From positions 1-49,270 of the forward strand of contig DHXR01000046.1 in NCBI GenBank assembly GCA_002413785.1: a stretch of DNA of 49,270 nt, read 5' to 3'. The position numbers were made by a program, and so were the translations under genes. The notes below the pieces were generated by a model that was not told where the DNA came from, searched no databases, and worked only from the letters and a program-made list of their open reading frames with translations. Shown here piece by piece: positions 24,219 through 31,147 of the stretch (the first letter of the stretch is position 1; every line of letters begins with the position of its first letter). This stretch comes from Mucilaginibacter sp. UBA5151. GTDB lineage: Bacteria; Bacteroidota; Bacteroidia; Sphingobacteriales; Sphingobacteriaceae.

Positions 24219-24276
24219 TTTGCATTGTTGTGGTTGGGGGGGCTAAGATAGTTTTTTGCCGGGAAAGGTGAAAGGG

Positions 24277-24401
24277 GTTCATGGTTGATAGTTCATATTC
24301 AATTTTGGTTATGATTTTAAAAGCGTTACTTTGGACTATCTGTTAAGTTTCAGCCCAAAAGCCAGGAACTACCATGAATAATAACCTATGAACCATGAAC
24401 T
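24277..24401. repeat. inverted pair of 7-nt word repeats (GTTCATG)
   Basis: The left run gttcatg, gttgata, gttcata (24277-24297) is answered by the inverted run around 24366-24401 (ctaccatg, aacctatg, aaccatg, aacta). The right arm ends three bases before the ATG at 24405. The arms enclose about 65 bases with no clear feature. Confidence 0.82.
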
Positions 24402-24404
24402 AAA

Positions 24405-25463
24405 ATGAAACTCAATCTCGATAAGCAGGAAAGCGAATTTTTAAACAAGGCGGTAACCCATTGGGAAAAAGAGCATTTAATAGATGCAGAGCTTGCCCAA
24501 AACCTCCGGAACTCATACGGGGTAAAGGGATTCGACTGGATGCGGCTGGCAAAATATTCTTTCTGGATCGCATTGCTCTGCGGCGCAATTGCCGTAGGGT
24601 CGCTTATTATTAATGACACATTCATCAACTGGCTGAAAAACCTATACTATACCCCTGATATTGTCATTAGCGTTATCGCCGGCGTGATTGCTGCGGCTTT
24701 TTTTTACTTTGCCAGGCGACGGGAAAAGAAATATCCTGAAAAGATTTTCAGTAATGAAGCTACCACGTTTACCGGCGTATTATTTACCGCCTGCTGCATA
24801 GCCTACCTCGGCAGAGCCTTTGACAATGGCTCCGGCCATTTCTCCTTGCTGTTTTTATTGTCGGTTTTTGTTTACGGTTTTTTAGCCTGGCGGATGGATT
24901 CAAGGCTAATATGGCTGTTTGCCCTGGTATCACTGGGCAGCTGGTTCGGTACCGAAACCGGCTATCAAACCCATTGGGCTTATTATTTTTTAGGCTTAAA
25001 TTATCCCTTTCGGTTTGTGCTGTTCAGTATAGTGCTGGTTGGCAGCTGCTATCTGCTTAAAAAACAAAAATGGTTCGACCGTTTTTGGGAACTTACCTAC
25101 GTGGTGGGACTGCTATACCTGTTTATGTCCCTTTGGTTACTAAGCATCTTCGGGAATTACGGAAATATTGATAAATGGTGGCAGATCAGGCAGATCAGTT
25201 TATTTTACTGGGGCATCATTTCGGCTGTTGTGGCGGCAATCTTCCTGTTAGTTGGTTTAAAAACAAAGGATGCTATAGCCCGCGAATTTGGGATCACCTT
25301 CCTGCTTATTTTTATCTATACCAAATACTTCGAGTATTTTTGGGATCACACCAATAAAACGCTGTTCTTCGCCATTTTGGGACTATCTTTCTGGCTAATA
25401 GGAAGGAAGGCGGAGCGTATCTGGAATATTAACGGGAAACTAAATTCAAGCCAAAATGCTTAA
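24405..25463 (+). CDS. DUF2157-type membrane protein
   Basis: A 352-residue integral membrane protein. A soluble helical head (1-50, LDKQESEFLNKAVTHWEKEHLI) is followed by about eight to ten hydrophobic segments (ISVIAGVIAAAFFYF, LLFLLSVFVYGFLA, VLFSIVLVGSCYLL, ISAVVAAIFLLVGL). The layout and the N-terminal helix pair fit the DUF2157 family of inner-membrane proteins of unknown function. Its stop overlaps the start of the following lipoprotein gene by 8 bases, so the two are likely cotranscribed. Confidence 0.78.
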   Translation: MKLNLDKQESEFLNKAVTHWEKEHLIDAELAQNLRNSYGVKGFDWMRLAKYSFWIALLCGAIAVGSLIINDTFINWLKNLYYTPDIVISVIAGVIAAAFFYFARRREKKYPEKIFSNEATTFTGVLFTACCIAYLGRAFDNGSGHFSLLFLLSVFVYGFLAWRMDSRLIWLFALVSLGSWFGTETGYQTHWAYYFLGLNYPFRFVLFSIVLVGSCYLLKKQKWFDRFWELTYVVGLLYLFMSLWLLSIFGNYGNIDKWWQIRQISLFYWGIISAVVAAIFLLVGLKTKDAIAREFGITFLLIFIYTKYFEYFWDHTNKTLFFAILGLSFWLIGRKAERIWNINGKLNSSQNA

Positions 25464-25866
25464 AAACCTGACGGCTTTTGTAATTCTCCTTGCTGTTCTT
25501 TCCTCATGTAAGCATACTAACCCAAAGACTGTCGATAATGGTCATTTTATAATTGGAGAGTGGAAACTTTGTTCAATAATTTACATTGGAAAAAATGGTT
25601 ATTCATCAATGAGTTTCAATGTTTGCCCAACAGTTGTTTTTGAGAAAAATCATTCCGGTTATATAAAAAGATCAGACCCAAAGTTGCTTTATTTCAATTG
25701 GCAATTTAATGGCGACAAATTAGTTATCCGGCACATTATAAACAAAGATAAGGATGTCATTATACATGATGGAACTTATAAACTAACTTTTGCAAATAAG
25801 AAATTGTATAAAGAAATAACGTTAATGGATACTTTAAGAAATATAAAATATATTTTGAGAAAATAG
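25456..25866 (+). CDS. small lipoprotein, lipocalin-like
   Basis: A 136-residue lipoprotein. The signal peptide ends in the lipobox VLSSC (Cys18). After a short linker come GEWKLCSI and a series of alternating strands, which recalls the lipocalin-like lipoproteins common in Bacteroidota. Two further cysteines (in WKLCSI and NVCPT) could form a disulphide. It overlaps the membrane-protein gene upstream. Base use is more AT-rich than its neighbours. No substrate is inferable. Confidence 0.75.
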   Translation: MLKNLTAFVILLAVLSSCKHTNPKTVDNGHFIIGEWKLCSIIYIGKNGYSSMSFNVCPTVVFEKNHSGYIKRSDPKLLYFNWQFNGDKLVIRHIINKDKDVIIHDGTYKLTFANKKLYKEITLMDTLRNIKYILRK

Positions 25867-25875
25867 CGTCATCAA

Positions 25876-26499
25876 CTAATGCTTAAAAAATACAAGGTAA
25901 ACTTGTTTCACTACATGGTACGCAGCAAAAGAGAAAAACAATATGGCAATGCCCGTATTGATAAGCCGTGTACTCAAGGCAAATTTGCTCTGTATGTATT
26001 GGGCGAACTTGGCATATAAAAATAAAGCCAGAAAAGCCCCCGCCGCCGAGCCGAGGCTAAATATCACCAGTTCAACTTTTCCGTCGAGTATCCAACCATG
26101 TGTAATGAAATAAGTGCCTGTTATCATCCAAAACGGCACCTGCACCGGGTTTATAAAACCTAACAAAATCCCGTATTTTATACTTTCATGTTCCGAATAA
26201 TGTGTTTGAGGCGGTTTTTTCCGGTGCATCCAGGTTACAGTGCCTAAAATGCCAAATAACCCCACCATCACCCAGTCAATTATGGTATCCAGCCTTACCT
26301 GTTCCGCGAGCCATTTGGCCGCGTGCATAACAACGAATGTAAAAATGAACTCAGCGCACGAAAATGCAATGATAAACCTTAGGGCCTGTTTTAGCCCCCG
26401 GTTTATAGTGATCCGTACTAAGGTAAGGTTAATGTTTCCCGGTGGGATATACCCTATAAAATTTGCAAACAGCCCAAGGAAAAGAGTCAGAAAAATCAT
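25876..26499 (-). CDS. LysE/RhtB-type amino-acid exporter
   Basis: A 207-residue membrane protein with about six hydrophobic segments. The family motif is near the N-terminus (FIGYIPPGNINLTLVRITINRG, a G-x-x-x-PGP-like element at about 16-25), and a second conserved stretch is GFINPVQVPFWMITGTYF (about 108-125). Such proteins export amino acids or related solutes by proton exchange. It stands alone and converges with the lipoprotein gene, separated by only 9 bases. Substrate not determinable. Confidence 0.82.
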   Translation of the reverse strand: MIFLTLFLGLFANFIGYIPPGNINLTLVRITINRGLKQALRFIIAFSCAEFIFTFVVMHAAKWLAEQVRLDTIIDWVMVGLFGILGTVTWMHRKKPPQTHYSEHESIKYGILLGFINPVQVPFWMITGTYFITHGWILDGKVELVIFSLGSAAGAFLALFLYAKFAQYIQSKFALSTRLINTGIAILFFSFAAYHVVKQVYLVFFKH

Positions 26500-26591
26500 T
26501 TCCCAAATTAACAGGTTTTTATTTAAATGTGCATATTGTCTTTTTTGCCAGGCTGGGTAATGGCTTTACGCAATTACAGGATTCCCCGCTA

Positions 26592-26611
26592 AGACGCGAT
26601 GCATCGCGTCT
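26592..26611. repeat. second copy of the AGACGCGATGCATCGCGTCT palindrome
   Basis: A 20-bp perfect palindrome followed by CTAC on the right, matching the centre of the palindrome at 15126-15175. The left flank has decayed (GCTA instead of GTAG). It lies between the LysE gene and the orphan antitoxin, in a 200-bp gap. Confidence 0.85.
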
Positions 26612-26698
26612 CTACAATTATCCCTGAAAAATCATTTTTAAACAACCCCTGAAAAAGCTAAAAATAAAATCGTAAATTAGGCAACATTAGAAGACAAC

Positions 26699-26905
26699 AT
26701 GAAATTAAATATTGACGATATTATAGCATCGCTCCAGAATTTAGATAATAGTGAACGCAGGAAACTTCAAAACGCGCTGTTTGAGCTTCAGAATGATTTA
26801 GATCTGAAGGCAGCGATCCAGGAAGGTTTGGCAGATGTAAAAAGCGGACGGGTAAGCTCGCATGATTCTGTGATGAAAGAGATAAACGCCATGCATAATT
26901 CTTAA
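26699..26905 (+). CDS. orphan antitoxin-like small protein
   Basis: A 68-residue protein with a helical N-terminal part (IDDIIASLQNLDNSERRKL) and the tail EGLADVKSGRVSSHDSVM (about 43-60), the motif shared with the proteins at 130-366 and 48033-48284. Only 80 bases separate its stop from murF on the other strand and no toxin frame is present there. It may be a leftover from a lost pair or a free-standing antidote. Family placement is by the shared tail. Confidence 0.7.
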   Translation: MKLNIDDIIASLQNLDNSERRKLQNALFELQNDLDLKAAIQEGLADVKSGRVSSHDSVMKEINAMHNS

Positions 26906-26986
26906 GGCTTAATTAATTTTCGTACCGAAATGGCTGGTGCGGAAATTTTTTAATGTTAGCGCAAATAAGGAGGCAACTAATTTTTA

Positions 26987-28522
26987 TCAAAACAAGTCAA
27001 CCAACCGCTCCAAAGCCATCCCTCTTGAGCCTTTTATAAGTATGGTTGAATTTGTGAGAGGGTTTGCTTTTAAAGCAGCAATTGCATCTTCGGCTGTTTT
27101 GTAGAAAGCAGGGGCTTTTTCGCCCTTGTTGGAGTTGTCTCCAACAAGTACCGGCGTGTTTTGTATGCCGGGCACGTTACCTTTTGTCGGAGACAACTCC
27201 AACAAAGGCGGATCTGCTTCTTCTTTCGGACTTTCGGACCTGCCTACCGGCAGGCAGGCTTTTCGGACTCCCGGACTCCCTTCAAAGAAATCCTTCCCAA
27301 TAAATATCCGTTCGTCAACCGGCGTTTCCATTGCTTTTTTAATAACAGCGGCATGTTCGGCAAGGGATTCATCGCCCAACTCAAACATATCGCCCAAAAT
27401 CAAAACCTTCCGGGCAGCATTTATTTCTGCCATGTTTTCTATCGCCACAAACATGCTGCTGGGATTGGCATTATAATAATCGCAAATGAGGGTATTGCTT
27501 GCTGTTTGCAAAATTTGCGAGCGGTTGTTTTTTGGCTGATAACTTTCGATGCCTTTATTTATTTCATCATCATCCAAACCAAAATAAACGCCGATAGCTG
27601 TTGCCGCCAATATATTATCGAGGTTATAAGCCCCTGTGAGCTGTGTTTTTACAGTATAAATTTCCCCGGAACGGTTATTTTCCCATTCCAGGGTTAAAAG
27701 CGGGGAGTTTTCAATCAATTGCCCGGTAACCAGGTTGTCCGCATTTCCGGTCCCGTAAAAAAACGTGTTTTTTAGTCCGCGTTCCTGCTCCATCTGCACC
27801 AAAACGGCACTGTCGCTATTCACAAAGGCAACTCCTTTAGCCCCCTCTAAACCTGCCTGTCCGGCAGGCAGGTCTCCTCCGCCAGCTGGCGGAGAGACTT
27901 TAAAAAAACTTTCGGTCTCCTTCAAAAAGTCGTACAATTCCCCTTTGCCCTTTTTCACCCCTTCAATCCCGCCAAAGCCTTCTAAATGCGCCTTGCCAAT
28001 ATTGGTGATGAGGCCATGGGTAGGTTGTGCAACGCTGCAAAGCAGTTCAATTTCTTTTTGGTGATTGGCGCCCATTTCTATCACAGCTATTTCATGGGAG
28101 CTGTCAATCGTTAATAGCGTTAACGGTACACCGATATGGTTATTGAGGTTGCCCTGCGTTGCCTGTGTTTTATAATGCTGCGATAAAACCGAATTGATCA
28201 GCTCCTTGGTAGTAGTTTTTCCATTGGTGCCCGTAAGGCCGATAACAGGAATATTTAATTGACTGCGATGATAACGGGCCAGATCCTGCAAAGCAGTCAG
28301 CACATCATCAACTAAAATATATTTCTCATTAAGCCGATAAGCAGGGTTATCAATAATGGAATATGCCGCACCCAGTTCAAGGGCATTTGCAGCAAAGGTA
28401 TTGGCGTCAAATTTTTCTCCCTTTAAGGCAAAAAATAAACTGTCGGGTACTATTTTCCGGGTATCGGTAACGATAAGCGGGTATTGAAGAAATAGTTTGT
28501 AAAGGTGTTCTGTGCTTGTCAT
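26987..28522 (-). CDS. murF: UDP-MurNAc-tripeptide:D-Ala-D-Ala ligase with two repeat-derived inserts
   Basis: MurF joins D-Ala-D-Ala to the UDP-MurNAc tripeptide in the cytoplasm, the last soluble step of peptidoglycan precursor synthesis. The ATP loop GLTGTNGKTTTK (95-106), IEMGANHQKEIELL (148-161), DYYNANPSSM (348-357), LGDMFELG (376-383) and the C-terminal LIKGSRGMALE are all present. It has 511 residues against about 430 usual in the phylum. The excess is two inserts made of palindromic repeats, at about 209-229 and 414-468, both in frame. Each falls in a loop: the first before VAFVNSD, the second between IGKDFF and AFYKTAEDA. The enzyme is essential, so the inserts are presumably tolerated. 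Confidence 0.93.
   Translation of the reverse strand: MTSTEHLYKLFLQYPLIVTDTRKIVPDSLFFALKGEKFDANTFAANALELGAAYSIIDNPAYRLNEKYILVDDVLTALQDLARYHRSQLNIPVIGLTGTNGKTTTKELINSVLSQHYKTQATQGNLNNHIGVPLTLLTIDSSHEIAVIEMGANHQKEIELLCSVAQPTHGLITNIGKAHLEGFGGIEGVKKGKGELYDFLKETESFFKVSPPAGGGDLPAGQAGLEGAKGVAFVNSDSAVLVQMEQERGLKNTFFYGTGNADNLVTGQLIENSPLLTLEWENNRSGEIYTVKTQLTGAYNLDNILAATAIGVYFGLDDDEINKGIESYQPKNNRSQILQTASNTLICDYYNANPSSMFVAIENMAEINAARKVLILGDMFELGDESLAEHAAVIKKAMETPVDERIFIGKDFFEGSPGVRKACLPVGRSESPKEEADPPLLELSPTKGNVPGIQNTPVLVGDNSNKGEKAPAFYKTAEDAIAALKANPLTNSTILIKGSRGMALERLVDLF
27119..27283 (-). repeat. in-frame repeat insert 2 in murF
   Basis: About 165 bases coding for residues 414-468. It holds hairpin TTGTTGGAG-ttgt-CTCCAACAA (27127-27148), an opposite-facing near copy TTGTCGGAG-acaa-CTCCAACAA (27184-27205), the palindrome CCTGCCTACCGGCAGGCAGG (27239-27258) and heptamer words of the type TCGGACT on both sides of it. 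It encodes a low-complexity Pro/Gly/Ser-rich peptide with KACLPVGRSES and SPKEEADPPLL. All of it is foreign to the MurF fold. Confidence 0.85.
27836..27898 (-). repeat. in-frame repeat insert 1 in murF
   Basis: 63 bases coding for residues 209-229. On the plus strand: CCCCCTCTAAA, then the palindrome CCTGCCTGTCCGGCAGGCAG (27852-27872), then TCT with the perfect palindrome CTCCGCCAGCTGGCGGAG (27877-27894), then AGACTTT. It has the same element order as the intergenic composite at 10830-10880. It encodes the VSPPAGGGDLPAGQAG type of peptide. Confidence 0.88.
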
Positions 28523-28588
28523 AATAGCTATTCTGCTTTGAGACTATGGAAGTCTTCGGGACTTCGCAGGTCTTTTCCTATCCAATTT

Positions 28589-28663
28589 GCGAAGGGTAGC
28601 CCCATACGGGGCAAAACTTCTTTGTTTACCTGTTTCTACAAACGGGTTGCCTCTACGAGGCAT
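28589..28663. repeat. half copy of the three-tier palindromic element
   Basis: GCGAAGGGTAGCCCC...GGGGC (28589-28612) and CTACAAACGGGTTGCCTC...GAGGCA (28637-28663) match the right half of the 9490-9638 element from its TTCGCGAA centre outward. The left half is missing. It lies upstream of murF, in a 340-bp gap that also holds the heptamer pair at 28743-28822. Confidence 0.75.
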
Positions 28664-28742
28664 TGGTTTGTCCTAAATGCTCCTTTGAGTACACATCGTG
28701 CCTTACGGGAGATGGCTGTAATACTGTTAAGATAAGGAATTT

Positions 28743-28822
28743 AATATCGAATGTCGAATAATGAATATTGAAGTAAACTTCGGTCTTTGACATTCAATAT
28801 TCATTATTCGGCATTCGATATT
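28743..28822. repeat. inverted pair of 7-nt word repeats (GAATGTC/GAATAAT/GAATATT)
   Basis: 28743-28772 and 28793-28822 are 30-nt reverse complements with a single mismatch; each is four heptamers of the form GAATNNN. The 20-nt loop contains the start of another copy of the word. It lies between the recQ stop (28862, minus strand) and the murF start (28522). Confidence 0.92.
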
Positions 28823-28861
28823 TTTCTTCTAACCTGATACCATTGAGAGGGTTGGTTGGGC

Positions 28862-31024
28862 CTATATCATCCCCGCTTTCCGCATCCAGGCAATTACGGC
28901 CCTGATTTCGCCATAACTGTAATCATCTCCTAATACTTCTTTTAACGGACCAAGTTTTTCGGTCCCGTAGCTTTCAACGGCATTTTTTATCGGTTGTTGC
29001 TTCTCTTCAATTACCAGTTCCAAAAGCTCAATTGCGCCGGTATAAATATAAAAACTTAAATGGCCTTCAATGGTTGATGCGGCAAGTCCGCGCAACACAG
29101 CGATCTCTGCTATTGTTTTGCCGGATTTGTACAAAGTAAAACTCTCAAACGCGGTATCCGAAGATTTGTTTGCACTGCCAGAGTGTTCGGTTTTAGTCTT
29201 GCGTTCCCTTTTGGGTACTTTTTGTTTTATTTTGGATGACAAGCCGTTTTTTGCACAATAAGCTTTAACCGGCAATAAAAACTCCCTGCCATACCTCGCT
29301 AATTTAACATCGCCAAAACCTGAAATAAGCCGCAATTCATCCAGGCTTTGCGGCAGGTAGGTCGCCATTTCCAGCAGGGTGGCATCCGAAAGTATAATGT
29401 ACGGCGGTACGTTTTCGTGCAGCGCAATATCCCTGCGGATATTTTTCAATTCGGCTAACAATGCTGCCTCAAAAGGCAATGCCGCTGCCGGCTGATGTTC
29501 TTCGGTAGTTTGCGATGCGATGAGTTCAACTTTTTCCAGTCCTTTTAGTACAGCTTCGCTTTTATTGGTCAGTTTTATTACGGGGTAGGCGTCATCCGTC
29601 ACCTGCAGGTAGCCCATGGCGGTTAGTTCGCGGAGATACCGCAACCAATCCGTTTTGCTGATGTCGGCGCCTATGCCGTAAGTTTTTAGCTGTTTATGTT
29701 CTTCCCTGATCTTCTCATTTTTCGATCCCCGTAAAAAATCAACTACGTATGCCCCTCCAAAGCGTTCCTTTAACCTGGCCACTGCCGAAAGCGCCTTTTG
29801 AGCGATCAGAGTCCCGTCGAATTTCGTAAACTCGGTTAAACAGAAATCACAGGAGCCGCAGTTCGGGGGGAAATCCTCATCGAAATATTTTAACAGGTAT
29901 TGCCGGCGACAGGCATGCAACTGGCAATAGTGCACCATGTCGTCCAGTTTTTTAAGCATAATGCGGCTTTGTTCCGGGTTATCCTCTATCATGGCAAACT
30001 GCTTCAGCTTGCTGGCATCTCCCGGCGAATACAGTAACAGGGCATCCGACGGCAGGCCATCCCGCCCGGCGCGACCGGTTTCCTGGTAGTAGCCTTCAAT
30101 GTTTTTCGGCATATCTACGTGCACCACATAGCGCACGTTTGATTTATTGATCCCCATCCCAAAAGCGATAGTTGCCACAATGATCTTTACTTCATCCCGC
30201 AAAAATGCTTCCTGGGTGCGTGCTTTTAAAGCGTTATCCAAGCCGGCATGATAAGCTGCGGCGGCAAAGCCTTCTTCCTTCAAATCGGCTGCCAGGGCCT
30301 CAGTTGATTTCCGCGAAAGGCAATAAATAATCCCCGAATCGTCTTTCCGCTCATCCAGAAAAGTAAGCAACTGGTCAAAGCTCTTCCTTTTGGGGATAAC
30401 GCGATAGGTAATATTGGCGCGGTTAAAAGACGATACAAATATGGCCGGGTCCTTCAGGTTTAACTTTTCGAGAATGTCCTTCTTGGTCAGTTTATCGGCT
30501 GTGGCGGTTAGGGCTATAACAGGGACGTTCGGAAACTCCAGTTTTAATCCTGCCAGCATTAAATATTCAGGACGGAAATCGTGCCCCCAGTGGGATATAC
30601 AATGCGCCTCATCAATCGCGATAAGCGAAACAGGCAATGTTTTTAAAAAGCCGATCAGTTTGCTTTCATTCCCGAACAAACGCTCGGGGGCAAGGTACAG
30701 CAGCCTGATCTGGTTGTTACGGAGTTTGGTAGTCAGTTGGATCTGTTCCTGGTTGCTCTGGCTCGAATTATAAAAAGCAGCCGGAATGCCGTTAACATTC
30801 AGGCTGTCCACCTGGTCCTTCATCAGCGCGATGAGCGGGGAAATTACGATGGTAAGTCCTTCCAGTAAAACCGCCGGCAACTGGTAACACAATGACTTGC
30901 CCCCACCGGTAGGCATCAGCGCCAGCACATCTTTTTTGTTTAAAATATGGTTAATGATGGCTTCCTGCTCATGCCTGAACGCGCTATATCCGAAATATTT
31001 TTGCAGTGCCTGTACCGGTTCCAT
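28862..31024 (-). CDS. recQ: ATP-dependent DNA helicase RecQ
   Basis: A 720-residue 3'-5' DNA helicase of recombination and fork repair. Motif I is MPTGGGKS (37-44) and the DEAH box is at 138-141 in IDEAHCISHWGHDFRPEY. Helicase motif VI is in YQETGRAGRDG. The zinc cluster CRRQYLLKYF...NCGSCDFC is at about 375-400. RQC, then HRDC (about 520-590, LPQSLDELRLISGFGDVK) and a further C-terminal helix-turn-helix segment with IAEIAVLRGLAASTIEGHL follow. I chose the ATG at 31024 (MEPVQALQKYFGY); the 40 codons upstream only translate the word repeat. Confidence 0.95.
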   Translation of the reverse strand: MEPVQALQKYFGYSAFRHEQEAIINHILNKKDVLALMPTGGGKSLCYQLPAVLLEGLTIVISPLIALMKDQVDSLNVNGIPAAFYNSSQSNQEQIQLTTKLRNNQIRLLYLAPERLFGNESKLIGFLKTLPVSLIAIDEAHCISHWGHDFRPEYLMLAGLKLEFPNVPVIALTATADKLTKKDILEKLNLKDPAIFVSSFNRANITYRVIPKRKSFDQLLTFLDERKDDSGIIYCLSRKSTEALAADLKEEGFAAAAYHAGLDNALKARTQEAFLRDEVKIIVATIAFGMGINKSNVRYVVHVDMPKNIEGYYQETGRAGRDGLPSDALLLYSPGDASKLKQFAMIEDNPEQSRIMLKKLDDMVHYCQLHACRRQYLLKYFDEDFPPNCGSCDFCLTEFTKFDGTLIAQKALSAVARLKERFGGAYVVDFLRGSKNEKIREEHKQLKTYGIGADISKTDWLRYLRELTAMGYLQVTDDAYPVIKLTNKSEAVLKGLEKVELIASQTTEEHQPAAALPFEAALLAELKNIRRDIALHENVPPYIILSDATLLEMATYLPQSLDELRLISGFGDVKLARYGREFLLPVKAYCAKNGLSSKIKQKVPKRERKTKTEHSGSANKSSDTAFESFTLYKSGKTIAEIAVLRGLAASTIEGHLSFYIYTGAIELLELVIEEKQQPIKNAVESYGTEKLGPLKEVLGDDYSYGEIRAVIAWMRKAGMI

Positions 31025-31029
31025 TTGTT

Positions 31030-31100
31030 GATGTGCAGATTTATGATGTGCAAATGTGCGAATTAATGTGCAGATGGTAAATGTGCGGATGTGCAAATAT
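31030..31100. repeat. 8-nt word repeat (GATGTGCA) in the recQ leader
   Basis: Six to seven imperfect words gatgtgca, gatgtgca, aatgtgcg, aatgtgca, aatgtgcg, gatgtgca, in the divergent gap between recQ and the M14 peptidase gene. Because no gene ends here, the word family is not restricted to terminators. Confidence 0.8.
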
Positions 31101-31147
31101 TTGAAATCACTTTTTTTTCCTAAATTAGCATTTACACAATCCATATC

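Noticed and set aside
26906..26986. Toxin partner of the orphan antitoxin
   Set aside because: The 80-bp gap has no start codon followed by a toxin-like frame before murF begins on the other strand.
31025..31144. N-terminal extension of recQ by 40 residues
   Set aside because: It only translates the GATGTGCA word repeat and the leader; RecQ begins at MEPVQALQKYFGY.
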